Below are positions 53,548-62,100 of a stretch of 64,000 nt of DNA, piece after piece; the first letter of the stretch is position 1, and the number at the start of each line of letters is the position of its first letter. Where the stretch lies: NCBI GenBank assembly GCA_020846195.1, contig JADLEJ010000009.1, positions 1-64,000 on the forward strand, given 5' to 3'. This DNA comes from Nitrospira sp. Lineage in GTDB: Bacteria; Nitrospirota; Nitrospiria; Nitrospirales; Nitrospiraceae. The position numbers and the translations under genes are program-made. The notes under the pieces were generated by a model. It made no database searches. It was given only the letters and a program-made list of their open reading frames with translations, and had not been told where the DNA came from.

Positions 53548-53907
53548 ATGGACCTGCGTACTCTCATTTCTCGTCGATCGCTAGCCGTCTTGCTGCTGCT
53601 TATCTTCATTGCAGGCGGCAGACCAGGTTTGGCTGGCTCCCTTGCCGCTGAGAGCGATGAGCTTCAGATTGAGATTGGCAAGAAGGGGCTCGGGAAAGAA
53701 GTCGTGATCACGCAGGGGGCGAAAGAGTGGTTTATGCTGATCGAGGTGACGCCGGAGAATACGGTGGTGGTGCGGCAGGAAAAGGATCACGACAAGTACC
53801 TCGTCGATGAAAGTGAAACCCACGACCGGCCATTGGTGCCTGCCGAAGTGGACGCGGCCATTGCCGATTACGTGAATAGCGTGAAGGCCCGCGCCAAGAA
53901 GAAATAA
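53548..53907 (+). CDS. Hypothetical exported protein
   Basis: ATG 53548, with GGAGAG about ten bases upstream, gives 119 residues. A signal peptide (about 10-33, ending SLAAES) is followed by a small beta-rich domain: LQIEIGKKGLGKEVVITQGAKEWFMLIEVTPENTVVVRQEKDHDKYLVDE. I know no named family. It is 7 bp from the DsrE gene, so the two are probably one operon. Confidence 0.65.
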   Translation: MDLRTLISRRSLAVLLLLIFIAGGRPGLAGSLAAESDELQIEIGKKGLGKEVVITQGAKEWFMLIEVTPENTVVVRQEKDHDKYLVDESETHDRPLVPAEVDAAIADYVNSVKARAKKK

Positions 53908-53914
53908 CGGGACG

Positions 53915-54334
53915 ATGTCGCAAAAGCCAAAATTCGTCATCTTTGCTCATAACGCCACGTACGACAAGTTGCATCAAGTCGCGACGCTCGGCATGACGGC
54001 GGCCGCGATGGGCAAAGATGTGATCGTGATCTTGTTGTTCTGGACGATCAAGAAGTTGGCGGAGGGACAGATCGACCAGATCGACTTTCCTCCGGAGTAT
54101 GCGGGCTCTGCCGAGGAAGTCACCCGCTTGTTGAAAGAAAAGAAGGTCCCGAAGATTTCAGAAATGTTTCAGGACGCGAAACAGGTCGGTCAGTTTCGCC
54201 TGATCGCCTGCAGTGCCGGTCTGGAATATATGGGCGTGGACGGCCAGGCCGTTGAAACCAAGGTCGATGAAGTTTTAGGACTTCCTGCCATTTTGAGTCT
54301 CACCGCCGAGGCGGAGACGAAGCTCTTCATCTAG
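53915..54334 (+). CDS. DsrE family protein
   Basis: This 139-residue protein has the DsrE/DsrF-like fold: KFVIFAHNATYDKLHQVATLGMTAAAMGKDVIVILLFWTI near the start and FRLIACSAGLEYMG near residue 92, where the cysteine could carry a persulfide. DsrE-like proteins take part in sulfur transfer. Its stop codon is joined directly to a palindromic repeat element. A second DsrE-like gene lies at 57307 next to a TusA-like gene. Confidence 0.85.
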   Translation: MSQKPKFVIFAHNATYDKLHQVATLGMTAAAMGKDVIVILLFWTIKKLAEGQIDQIDFPPEYAGSAEEVTRLLKEKKVPKISEMFQDAKQVGQFRLIACSAGLEYMGVDGQAVETKVDEVLGLPAILSLTAEAETKLFI

Positions 54335-54457
54335 CAGGATGTTGAAAATGTCCGCCCGCGGCGTTCTCGCATCGCTCAGATCCTCAACGCACCCCAGAGG
54401 GTACGCCTCGTCCCTTCACTTGCTGCGGCCTTGCTGAACGGCCTTTGAGCATCCTGC
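54334..54457 (+). repeat. About 124-bp palindromic intergenic element (copy 2)
   Basis: The termini GCAGGATGTTGAAAA and TTTGAGCATCCTGC are inverted repeats with a few mismatches. The core CTCAACGCACCCCAGAGG, the GGTACGCCT that follows and the block TGCTGCGGCCTTGCTG match copy 1 at 18640-18762. It begins at the TAG of the DsrE gene and lies between convergent genes, so it may end transcription from both sides. Confidence 0.8.
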
Positions 54458-54469
54458 AAGAGGTTCAAA

Positions 54470-55129
54470 TTAACGGCTTTTCGTCACTCCCACCCGATCG
54501 CAATACTTCGTCAGTTGGCACTTGCTGCACCAGGGAGAGACTGGTTGGCAGAGGTTCTGCCCAAAGGGCACGAGTAGATCGTTGAAGGTGATCCAATACT
54601 GTTCGGGGAGTTTTCGGCGCAAGGCTGCTTCGCTCTCGTCAGGGGTTGTGGTCTTGATGTAGCCCCAGCGGTTGCTGATCCGGTGCACGTGAATATCGAC
54701 GCAGATGCCCGGCTTGCCGTAGCCGACCGTGACGACCAGGTTGGCGGTCTTCCGCCCCACCCCTGAAAGCGTGACTAATTCATCGATGGAGTCGGGAACG
54801 GTTCCATTGTAGGTTTCTAAGAGCCGCTGACAGATCTGTAAAATAGATTTGGCTTTGGTTCGGTAGAAACAGACCGGGTAAATGGCGGTTTCAATTTTCT
54901 TGAGAGGCAGCGCAAGCATCGTGGCCGGCTCATGCGCCAAGGCAAACAGCCGCTCGCTGGCCTCACCGGTGGTTTTATCTTTCGTGCGGAGGCTGAGGAG
55001 GCAGGAGATCAGAATGCGGAACGGATCGCGGTTCGATTCGCGCGCCACGACCCCCACGACCGGTTCCTGCCATTGACGGATCTCTCGCCTGACGATCCTG
55101 ATCGCGGCATGGATCTGATCCTGGCGCAT
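54470..55129 (-). CDS. nth: Endonuclease III
   Basis: A 219-residue DNA glycosylase/AP lyase. The helix-hairpin-helix VTLSGVGRKTANLVVTVGYG near residue 120 includes the catalytic lysine, GICVDIHVHRISNRWG holds the catalytic Asp, and the C-terminal [4Fe-4S] cluster cysteines follow C-x6-C-x2-C-x5-C (CQPVSPWCSKCQLTKYC). It removes oxidised pyrimidines in base excision repair. Convergent with the DsrE gene across the repeat element. Confidence 0.93.
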   Translation of the reverse strand: MRQDQIHAAIRIVRREIRQWQEPVVGVVARESNRDPFRILISCLLSLRTKDKTTGEASERLFALAHEPATMLALPLKKIETAIYPVCFYRTKAKSILQICQRLLETYNGTVPDSIDELVTLSGVGRKTANLVVTVGYGKPGICVDIHVHRISNRWGYIKTTTPDESEAALRRKLPEQYWITFNDLLVPFGQNLCQPVSPWCSKCQLTKYCDRVGVTKSR

Positions 55130-55205
55130 CTGGTCCGACTGCGGTGGAGTGGGGAAATGCCGGCCGAGGAGAGCGCGTGAGTGAATGGACAGCCTGGGCT
55201 GTCAG

Positions 55206-55400
55206 CTACTCGGGCTTCCGCTTGGACAACCACTTCTGACGGCGGCGTTGAGCCTCGCGCAGTTTCGCTTTCTTCCTGACGCTCGGCTTTTCATAGAAAC
55301 GGCGGCGCTTCAGTTCGCGGAACAAGCCTTCGCCCGCCAGTTTCTTCTTGGCAACCTTCAGTGCTTTTTCAACGTTGTTATTGAAAACTTTAATTTCCAT
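55206..55400 (-). CDS. rpsU: Ribosomal protein S21
   Basis: This 64-residue basic protein reads MEIKVFNNNVEKALKVAKKK, then ELKRRRFYEKPSVRKKAKLREAQRR, the S21 signature. S21 is a component of the 30S subunit needed for initiation on many mRNAs. Here it stands alone, not next to dnaG/rpoD. It lies 76 bp upstream of nth on the same strand. Confidence 0.95.
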   Translation of the reverse strand: MEIKVFNNNVEKALKVAKKKLAGEGLFRELKRRRFYEKPSVRKKAKLREAQRRRQKWLSKRKPE

Positions 55401-55450
55401 CCGGTCCGACTTTCAACTTTCTCAGGCCGCGCCTGTCTGCACCCATGACA

Positions 55451-56944
55451 CTACGTACTAGGCGGCGGAGTGTAGCATAGCCCCTTGAGTTCCTCAAGAC
55501 GGTTGGCGATCTTGGCCATTTGCTGAGTCTGATGAACGGCAACGGGCTGGTTTCGTTGCAATTTTATGTTCGTTTTGGCGGTGTGCAGCCCTGCCTCTGA
55601 CGCTGCAATAGCTAAGATAATTCCGACAGTTAAGTCAGACTGCACCGCATGCGACAGCTGCATTCGAATGGCCGCGATCGTCTGTCCCGTCTCACAAGCG
55701 AGTTCTGCTATTGCAAGAGGAACTGCTGTCGCCTTTTCCAGCGCGACTGCGAGAAGCAATGGGCGGTCTATCTGATCGACAGGGAGGCGTCGGGCTTCTG
55801 AGAATGCTTCATAGGCCTCGCAGTCCTTCTGCATCAAGGCCGTGAGTCGTTGTGCCAGGTCGCGGAGGGTTCGCTCAGGATCTGCCTGCTTTCCGATGCG
55901 GGCGCCCATGGTACCGAGAGATGCAGCAAGGGCTCCGGCCAGCGCCGCGGCGCTGGCACCGGCCGGGGTCGGTGTGGCTGCCGACAGGGCATGAAGATAG
56001 TCGGCAATAGTCGGCGTGGCGCTAGCCTGCGGCTGACTCGATCCGGCCGCAGCCAGCCTTGTTTCGAGAATTTTGGTGGAGTCGAAGCTCTCGATCTGTA
56101 GGAGCGACGACGCGGACTGATCCAAGGCGGCTTGGGGAACGAGTCCGATCAGTTCGCTCTCGGCGATTGCCACACCGGCTTTGGCCGCCTCGACGTGAAC
56201 GGCGCGGAAGGCTGTGGCCATTGAGGTCACGCGGTAATCGGTGAGATTCATAGAGACTTGCACAATCCCGCGGCTTGGCAGCGCGACCCCGATGGCTTTC
56301 ACGCAGGGCAGGCCGCCATTGGACTGTCGAATGGTCTTGGCAATCTGCTTGGCGATACTGAGATCAGCTGTATTCAGATTGACATTGAACGCAATCAGTG
56401 GCTGCCGGGCGCCGATGACCATGGCTCCCGCTGTTTCATGAAGCCGAGCGGGGCCGAAGTCCGGCCGCCAATTCAGTCCGGCTGCCATTCTTGCCGCCAG
56501 CCCAGACAATCCGCCTTGCCGGATCGCCTCCAGCCTGGTTCGGTCCGGATGACCAGCCGCCTGTTCATAGAGAAATACCGGGACCTGTAGTTCAGCCCCG
56601 ACGCGTTCCCCGAGCTGCCGGGCGAGCCGGACACAGTCCTCCATCGTAGCCCCCTGAATCGGAACAAAAGGGACGACATCCGTTGCACCGATGCGGGGAT
56701 GCCCGCCACTGTGGCCGCGCAGATCGATCAACTGGGTCGCAGTCTGTATGGCCTGAAACGCGGCTTCCAGGACAGCCTCGGGATCGCCTGCAAAGGTCAG
56801 CACAGACCGATGATGGTCGAAATCGCTCGTTCGATCCAGCAGCCAGACGCCCGGGACCGATTCCACCGCCGCGATCAGCGCATGAATGGTTGCGGGGTTC
56901 CGGCCCTCGCTAAAATTGGGGATGCATTCGATGATCTTTGGCAT
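55451..56944 (-). CDS. ftcD: Bifunctional glutamate formiminotransferase / formiminotetrahydrofolate cyclodeaminase
   Basis: The 497-residue product fuses two activities. Residues 1-300 are the formiminotransferase (ECIPNFSEGRNPATIHAL, DFDHHRSVLTFAGDPEAV, GHSGGHPRIGATDVVPFVP, VNLNTADLSIAKQIAKTIR). Residues 315-490 are a helical cyclodeaminase domain (ATPTPAGASAAALAGALAAS). The first transfers formimino from glutamate to tetrahydrofolate; the second releases ammonia to form methenyl-THF. The rest of the histidine-degradation (hut) pathway is not in the window, so the enzyme may serve a one-carbon role. Confidence 0.92.
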   Translation of the reverse strand: MPKIIECIPNFSEGRNPATIHALIAAVESVPGVWLLDRTSDFDHHRSVLTFAGDPEAVLEAAFQAIQTATQLIDLRGHSGGHPRIGATDVVPFVPIQGATMEDCVRLARQLGERVGAELQVPVFLYEQAAGHPDRTRLEAIRQGGLSGLAARMAAGLNWRPDFGPARLHETAGAMVIGARQPLIAFNVNLNTADLSIAKQIAKTIRQSNGGLPCVKAIGVALPSRGIVQVSMNLTDYRVTSMATAFRAVHVEAAKAGVAIAESELIGLVPQAALDQSASSLLQIESFDSTKILETRLAAAGSSQPQASATPTIADYLHALSAATPTPAGASAAALAGALAASLGTMGARIGKQADPERTLRDLAQRLTALMQKDCEAYEAFSEARRLPVDQIDRPLLLAVALEKATAVPLAIAELACETGQTIAAIRMQLSHAVQSDLTVGIILAIAASEAGLHTAKTNIKLQRNQPVAVHQTQQMAKIANRLEELKGLCYTPPPST

Positions 56945-56969
56945 TAACGATCTTATCGTCCGGAAACGA

Positions 56970-57006
56970 AAAAGCCGGAAGGGGTATTCGACTTCCCTCC
57001 GGCTTT
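56970..57006 (-). terminator. Intrinsic terminator after the TusA-like gene
   Basis: On the minus strand, AAAGCCGGAGGG (57006-56995) pairs with CCCTTCCGGCTTTT (56983-56970) over an 11-nt loop and continues into a T-run. It separates the TusA/DsrE operon from ftcD. Confidence 0.75.
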
Positions 57007-57037
57007 CAGTGGCGTCGCTTGTGAAGCCGCTCGGGCG

Positions 57038-57280
57038 TTACTTGGCTTTCTTGACGAAGGCTTTGTAGATTCGGCCTGACGTGGCTTGCTCTTCTTCCAT
57101 GCCCACCATTTGATGTCCGGTGGTCTCGCACCAGGCGGGCATATCCTTCTTGATGCCCTCGTCGTCGGACACCACTTCGAGCACCTGTCCGAGGGTGAGC
57201 TCCTTGATTTTCTTCGACGTCATAATAATCGGCATGGGGCAAAAATATCCGAGCGTGTCGAGTTTCACATCAGCCTGCAT
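57038..57280 (-). CDS. TusA family sulfurtransferase
   Basis: An 80-residue TusA-like protein with the active-site motif LDTLGYFCPMPIIMTSKKIKEL (C-P-x-P, persulfide-carrying cysteine at residue 14), followed by GQVLEVVSDDEGIKKDMPAWCETTGHQM. It transfers sulfur between cysteine or DsrE-type donors and tRNA, cofactor or energy-metabolism acceptors. It is 26 bp downstream of a DsrE-like gene, forming the common DsrE-TusA pair. Confidence 0.9.
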   Translation of the reverse strand: MQADVKLDTLGYFCPMPIIMTSKKIKELTLGQVLEVVSDDEGIKKDMPAWCETTGHQMVGMEEEQATSGRIYKAFVKKAK

Positions 57281-57306
57281 GATCGGTCTCTCCGTCTCTG
57301 AACCGG

Positions 57307-57837
57307 TTATATGAAGAGGTTGACGCTGCCTTGTTTGGCTTCCGCCAGATAGGTCGTGACGCCGGCGAATTGATCGATCCCGTCGATCAACGTGTCCTTG
57401 GTGATGCCCATGAGCCCCATCGTGGTCGTGCAGGCGATGAAGCGCACGCCCAGATCGAGCGCCGTCTCCATCAGCTCGGGGACTCCCGGCATCCGGTTCT
57501 GCTTCATCACGAGCTTCATCATGCTGGTGCCGAGTCCGCCGAAATGGAATCGCGAGAGGGGGAGATTGTCGGCCCCGCCCTTGTTCAAGGAGCCGAACAT
57601 GCGGCGCAGCCAGTCTTTGGCCGAGCTGGTCGCTCCCTTCTTGCGGATGGTATTCAATCCCCAGAAGGTGAAGAAGACGGTGACCTGCATGCCCATCGCG
57701 GCGGCGCCGGTGGCGATGATGAAGGCGGCCATGACTTTGTCCAAGTCGCCGCTCAGGAGGACAATCGTCACTCTGTCCGGTTTCGATTCCTGCAACTGCG
57801 CCAGCGTGGCGGAGGGTTCTATTTGTGTCATTTGCAT
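57307..57837 (-). CDS. DsrE/DsrF/DrsH-like protein (peroxiredoxin-family type)
   Basis: A 176-residue protein of the larger DsrE-like class often named DsrE/F/H-like or AglZ-like: RVTIVLLSGDLDKVMAAFIIATGAAAMGMQVTVFFTFWGLNTIRKKG, then FHFGGLGTSMMKLVMK and GVRFIACTTTMGLMGI (cysteine near residue 137). These proteins are thought to pass sulfane sulfur together with TusA. It is first in the operon, under a consensus-like promoter that is divergent from the Rieske gene. Confidence 0.88.
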   Translation of the reverse strand: MQMTQIEPSATLAQLQESKPDRVTIVLLSGDLDKVMAAFIIATGAAAMGMQVTVFFTFWGLNTIRKKGATSSAKDWLRRMFGSLNKGGADNLPLSRFHFGGLGTSMMKLVMKQNRMPGVPELMETALDLGVRFIACTTTMGLMGITKDTLIDGIDQFAGVTTYLAEAKQGSVNLFI

Positions 57838-57901
57838 GGGCGTCTCAATCTGTGTAATGTGATGGTTCGGTGCGAACGGCCGCTATTTTCAAGGTGTTTT
57901 G

Positions 57902-57931
57902 ACTATAGTCTCCGTATCTTTTTCTTGTCAA
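57902..57931 (-). promoter_or_regulatory. Sigma-70 promoter for the DsrE/TusA operon
   Basis: On the minus strand: TTGACA (57931-57926), an 18-bp spacer and TATAGT (57907-57902). The -10 lies within the 10-bp palindrome GACTATAGTC (57901-57910). It is 64 bp upstream of the DsrE ATG. Confidence 0.7.
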
Positions 57932-57942
57932 GGCAACGAGCC

Positions 57943-57972
57943 TTGACCGCACTTGCGAGCGCTGGCTATAGT
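57943..57972 (+). promoter_or_regulatory. Sigma-70-like promoter for the Rieske oxygenase gene
   Basis: TTGACC (57943-57948), an 18-bp spacer and TATAGT (57967-57972), 45 bp upstream of the ATG at 58017. Its elements mirror those of the divergent promoter 11 bp away, including the same -10 and spacing. Confidence 0.65.
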
Positions 57973-58016
57973 CCCAGAAGAATGTGTTTCGCTAAGACGT
58001 TGGATGCTTCAGTCGT

Positions 58017-59108
58017 ATGAGCACTGCTCTCGAACAGGATCCCGCCCCGGTACGCAGTCCTCCGCTATTGGGTTTCTGGTATGCCGCCGCGCCCAGTTCC
58101 GATGTGGCTCCAGGCGCCATGAAGGGCGTCATGCTGCTCAGCACGCCGCTTCTTCTCTGCCGCACCAAGGATGGCCGTGTCTCCGCGATGCTCGACCTCT
58201 GTCCTCATCGGGGCATGCCCCTGTCCTTCGGGCGGATGGAGGGAGATCGGGTGGAGTGTTACTATCACGGCTGGCAATTTGAGGCGGATGGGCGCTGTGC
58301 GGCGATTCCGTCTCTGGTCAGCGATTCTCCGATCGATCCGAAAAAGATCTGCGTCACTTCCTATCCCTGCCAGGACCAGGACGGGTATATCTGGGTCTAC
58401 ATGGCGGACAGCCGCTATCCCGACCGGCCGATTCCTCCGCTGATGCGCCATCCGCGTCCATCGAGCCCCTATCTGATGTTCCAGCATTCGCAGATGCTCT
58501 CCAGCACGCTCGATGACGGTGTGGTGGGGCTGATGGACCCGGCGCATGGCCCCTACGTGCATCAGAGCAGCTTGTGGCGCAAGCCGGCCAGCCAGCACGA
58601 CAAGGCGAAGACCTTCGAACCGATTCCGAACGGATTCAGGATGATCGGCCATGCGCCGTCGAAGAACAGCCCGCCGTATCAACTGTTGAAATGGGTATCA
58701 GGAGGGGGAGAACTCACGACGACCATCGATTTCGTGTTGCCGAATCAGCGGTATGAGTTCATCCAGTGCGGGTCGCTGTGGGTCTCGATCCGGGTTTTGA
58801 TGACGCCGATTACGGAGCACGAAACCCGCATGGATTTCTGCGCGGCATGGAACGCGTTTCGCTGGCTGCCGTTCGGCACGTCGATTTTCAGATATTTTGC
58901 CAAGGGGTTTCTCGCGCAAGATAAAGTGGCGATGGACCGCCAGTCGATCGGACTCAAGCACAAGCCGCCGTTCCGCCTGGTGGGCGATGCCGACCAGCAA
59001 GCGAAGTGGTATCACAAGCTGAAAGCGGCTCATGTCGCCTCGTTGCAGACGGGACAGCCGTTCGACCATCCGCTCAAAGGACCGGTCACGCTGCGCTGGC
59101 GCAGCTAA
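58017..59108 (+). CDS. Rieske [2Fe-2S] aromatic ring-hydroxylating oxygenase
   Basis: A 363-residue oxygenase alpha-subunit-like protein. The Rieske motif C-x-H-x(n)-C-x-x-H is LCPHRGMPL plus CYYHGWQF (residues 62-88). The mononuclear iron region is LMDPAHGPYVHQSS near residue 180. It is most like the single-subunit oxygenases (VanA, pheophorbide-oxygenase types). No reductase or ferredoxin gene is adjacent. The substrate is not deducible. Transcribed from its own promoter, divergent from the DsrE/TusA operon. Confidence 0.88.
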   Translation: MSTALEQDPAPVRSPPLLGFWYAAAPSSDVAPGAMKGVMLLSTPLLLCRTKDGRVSAMLDLCPHRGMPLSFGRMEGDRVECYYHGWQFEADGRCAAIPSLVSDSPIDPKKICVTSYPCQDQDGYIWVYMADSRYPDRPIPPLMRHPRPSSPYLMFQHSQMLSSTLDDGVVGLMDPAHGPYVHQSSLWRKPASQHDKAKTFEPIPNGFRMIGHAPSKNSPPYQLLKWVSGGGELTTTIDFVLPNQRYEFIQCGSLWVSIRVLMTPITEHETRMDFCAAWNAFRWLPFGTSIFRYFAKGFLAQDKVAMDRQSIGLKHKPPFRLVGDADQQAKWYHKLKAAHVASLQTGQPFDHPLKGPVTLRWRS

Positions 59109-59214
59109 ATCGCGCCGGCGTTCGAGACGATTTCGTTCCCCATACAGTTGAACGTGTAATCGATTCAGATTGGCCTGTTGGTCGAATCTAGAACGCACTG
59201 ACCCAAGGCGGGCG

Positions 59215-61227
59215 TTACCGTTCTTTCGATTCAGCTGGCAGGATCAGTTCCATCGCCCGGCGGATCTGGTCTCGAGCGCCGAGGAGGACCACAATATCGC
59301 CGGGGAGCAATTTGGTTTTCTCCGGGGGGTTCGACTCGGTCACTCCCGCCCTGGTCCAGGCAATGATCGAGGCTCCGGTTCGGGGCCGCAGCGCCAGTTG
59401 GGAAAGCAGTTTTCCGGCAGCCGGCGAGCCTTCTTCAATCCGGCAGGTTTCTACTTCCACATCGCTGAGGGTGCCCCCGCGAAGATGATGCGCCAGTTCT
59501 GGCAGATCGCTTCGGCGCAAGAGGGCATAGCCTTCCCGGCGCACCTGCTCGGCCTTTCGCATGACGAATTCCTGCGGCATGTTATAGGTGCGGAGCACCA
59601 GCGCAAAGATTTCAATCGACGTTTCGAACTCCTCCGGCACCACGTCATCGGCGCCGAGCTGGTGCAGTTCTTCCAGTTCGCGCAGATAGCGGGTGCGCAC
59701 CACGATGTGGAGTTTCGGATTCAACCCTCTGGCGATCTGCACGGTGCGCCTGGCCATGAAGGGGTCGGAAATCGCCACGACCAGCACGCGCGCGCTCTCG
59801 ATCTTGACATGGCGCAGCACGGTCGGATTGGTCGCGTCGCCGTAGTACAGGGGGAGGCCGTGCTTGGTTTCCCGCTGCACGGTATCGCCGTCGAGATCCA
59901 GCGCAATGTACGGCACTTCCGTTTCGCTCAGCACGCGCGCGAGATTCCGCCCGTTCAACCCGTACCCCACGATCACGACGTGATCCTTGATCCGGAGATG
60001 CCGCCCTTCCGTTTCGAGCACATGGGCGGTTGTTCGCCCGGGAAACCAGTGGCGGAGCCGCTGCATCGCCTCGATCCGCCGGGCGAGGTGCGGGGACCAT
60101 TGCATGAGGAACGGGGTAATGATCATCGAGCAGACGGAGACGGCTAGGAAGATTTGATAGGGGGATCCGGTCAGCAGTTTATTTTCTTGTCCGACTTGCG
60201 CGAGGATGAAGCTGAACTCGCCGACCTGCGCGAGCGCCACGCCGGCCATGACGGCTGAACGGGGAGGAATGGCCACGGCGAGCACCGCCCCGGCCCCGGT
60301 CACGAATTTGATCACGAGGATGGCGGCGAGCAGGCCGGTGACGACGGCGGGATATTGAAGCAAGATTCGCCAGTCCATCAGAATGCCGATGGACACGAAG
60401 AAGAGGCTGTTGAAGCTGTCCCGAAAGGGCAGCACTTCCGCCATGGCCTGGTGGCTGAATTCCGATTCGGAAATAATGAGCCCGGCGATGAAGGCGCCCA
60501 GCGCCAGCGAGAGGCCGCCCAGCGACGTCAGCCAGGCGATGCCGAGGCACAGGACGATGACCGTGAGCAGGAACAGTTCGCGGCTGCGGCTGCGAACAAT
60601 GTGTTCAAGAATTTTGGGCACGAGGTACCAGGCGGCAGCCACGATCAGGCCGACGACGATCACGGCCTTGCCCAGCGTCAGGAGGATGGAGAACGCGGCG
60701 CCTTCACTGGGGCTGGACAGAATCGGCGTCAGGAGGATCATCGGGACCACGGCCAAATCCTGGAACACGAGGATGCCGATCGCGGCGCGCCCGTGGAGCG
60801 ATTCGCTGTCGCCGTTTGCCGCGAGCGCTTTCAAGACGATGGCGGTGCTGCTGAGCGAGAGGAGAAACCCCCAGAAGATGCCTTGCTGCCATGGCACCCC
60901 GGCGAGCATCGCTCCGGCTAAGGTGATGGCGACGACGCCGCCGACTTGAATCGGCGCGGCAATGAAGAGCAAGCGCCGCAGGGAGGTCAGTTGCACGAGC
61001 GAAAATTCGATGCCGATGGTGAACAGCAGCAGGACCACGCCGATTTCAGCCAGGGCTTGGACGGCGCTGGAGTCGGAGATCAGGTTGAATCCGTGTGGGC
61101 CGATCAGCGCGCCGGCCACCAGAAATCCCGCGATCGAGGGCAGCCGGAATTGATGAAAGGCAAAGACGACGGCAATGGAGACCGTGAAAATAACGAGCAG
61201 ATTGCTGAGGATGCTGTAGTCGGTCAT
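59215..61227 (-). CDS. Kef-type monovalent cation/proton antiporter with TrkA-N/TrkA-C domains
   Basis: ATG 61227 gives 670 residues. About twelve transmembrane helices (1-390) form a CPA2 antiporter with the core SSTAIVLKALAANGD and FQDLAVVPMIL. A cytosolic TrkA-N (RCK) domain (about 412-530, VVIVGYGLNGRNLARVL) binds NAD(H), and a TrkA-C domain (about 580-660) follows. It probably exchanges K+ for H+, in the manner of KefB/KefC or GerN-type systems. No KefG/KefF ancillary gene is present. Confidence 0.9.
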   Translation of the reverse strand: MTDYSILSNLLVIFTVSIAVVFAFHQFRLPSIAGFLVAGALIGPHGFNLISDSSAVQALAEIGVVLLLFTIGIEFSLVQLTSLRRLLFIAAPIQVGGVVAITLAGAMLAGVPWQQGIFWGFLLSLSSTAIVLKALAANGDSESLHGRAAIGILVFQDLAVVPMILLTPILSSPSEGAAFSILLTLGKAVIVVGLIVAAAWYLVPKILEHIVRSRSRELFLLTVIVLCLGIAWLTSLGGLSLALGAFIAGLIISESEFSHQAMAEVLPFRDSFNSLFFVSIGILMDWRILLQYPAVVTGLLAAILVIKFVTGAGAVLAVAIPPRSAVMAGVALAQVGEFSFILAQVGQENKLLTGSPYQIFLAVSVCSMIITPFLMQWSPHLARRIEAMQRLRHWFPGRTTAHVLETEGRHLRIKDHVVIVGYGLNGRNLARVLSETEVPYIALDLDGDTVQRETKHGLPLYYGDATNPTVLRHVKIESARVLVVAISDPFMARRTVQIARGLNPKLHIVVRTRYLRELEELHQLGADDVVPEEFETSIEIFALVLRTYNMPQEFVMRKAEQVRREGYALLRRSDLPELAHHLRGGTLSDVEVETCRIEEGSPAAGKLLSQLALRPRTGASIIAWTRAGVTESNPPEKTKLLPGDIVVLLGARDQIRRAMELILPAESKER

Positions 61228-61419
61228 GCGATAGGCTGCCGGGATTGAGCGTGAAAAGCCTGGCTGGGGAGATCGATTCTCCCATCCACGCCCACGGTTC
61301 ACGATTCACAAGGTGTATCGCGGAGAATACCCCAGCGGCGGGTCTTGAACAAGGTAAAGATTCTTGTCGGGTCTGGCGGAGATGCGTAGAGTGGCTGGAG
61401 CGTTGAGAAAGGAACGTGA

Positions 61420-62100
61420 ATGATTCGCGCGATCCTGTTCGATTTCAATGGCGTCATCGCGGACGATGAGGCGGCGCATGTGGAGTGTTTTTGCCTGGCG
61501 CTCCAGGAATTCGGTCTGTCCCTGTCCAAAGCCGAGTACTACGAGACCTATCTGGGGATGGATGAGCGGACCTGCACGACATTGTTGCTCACGGCGCGTG
61601 ATGGGACTTGTGACGCCGGGTTGGTGCCGAGGATTCAGGACCGGAAGGCCGAATTATTCCGGCTCCATTTTTCCGCGCAACAGCCCGAACTGTTTCCCGG
61701 TGTGATCGAGTTTGTGCAAGCCGCCCGGCCGTTGTGCCGGCTTGCCATTGCTTCCGGCGGCCGGCGCGAGCAGATTGACCGGGCGCTGCGCGGGACCGCG
61801 ATTGAACAGGCGGTTGAACTGATTATGTCGGCCGACGATTGCCCGGTCGGGAAGCCCGACCCCGCCATTTATCGCTTGGCCTTGACGCGGCTGAACGATG
61901 CCGCGCCGCCTCTTTTGCGGCCCGAGGAGTGTCTGGTCGTTGAAGATTCCAAGGCGGGCATTCGAGCGGCTCGGGCTGCCGGAATGCCCGTTGTTGGCTT
62001 GGCGACGACGTACTCGGCCAGTGAATTGCGTGAGGCTGATCGAATCTTGCCGTCGCTGATCGATATCGATCCTGGAAGACTCCTCCGAGAGTTTTCTTGA
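61420..62100 (+). CDS. HAD superfamily phosphatase-like protein (beta-PGM subgroup)
   Basis: This 226-residue HAD protein has motif I ILFDFNGVIADDEAAH, where the nucleophile Asp is present (residue 8) but the second Asp of D-x-D is Asn. Motif II lies in LAIASGGRREQI and motif III/IV in DDCPVGKPDPAIYRLAL and CLVVEDSKAGIRAARAAGMPVVG. The cap is helical (about 20-85). The fold matches phosphoglycolate phosphatase and beta-phosphoglucomutase. Asn at the acid/base position may reduce or alter catalysis. Its substrate is unknown. Confidence 0.85.
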   Translation: MIRAILFDFNGVIADDEAAHVECFCLALQEFGLSLSKAEYYETYLGMDERTCTTLLLTARDGTCDAGLVPRIQDRKAELFRLHFSAQQPELFPGVIEFVQAARPLCRLAIASGGRREQIDRALRGTAIEQAVELIMSADDCPVGKPDPAIYRLALTRLNDAAPPLLRPEECLVVEDSKAGIRAARAAGMPVVGLATTYSASELREADRILPSLIDIDPGRLLREFS

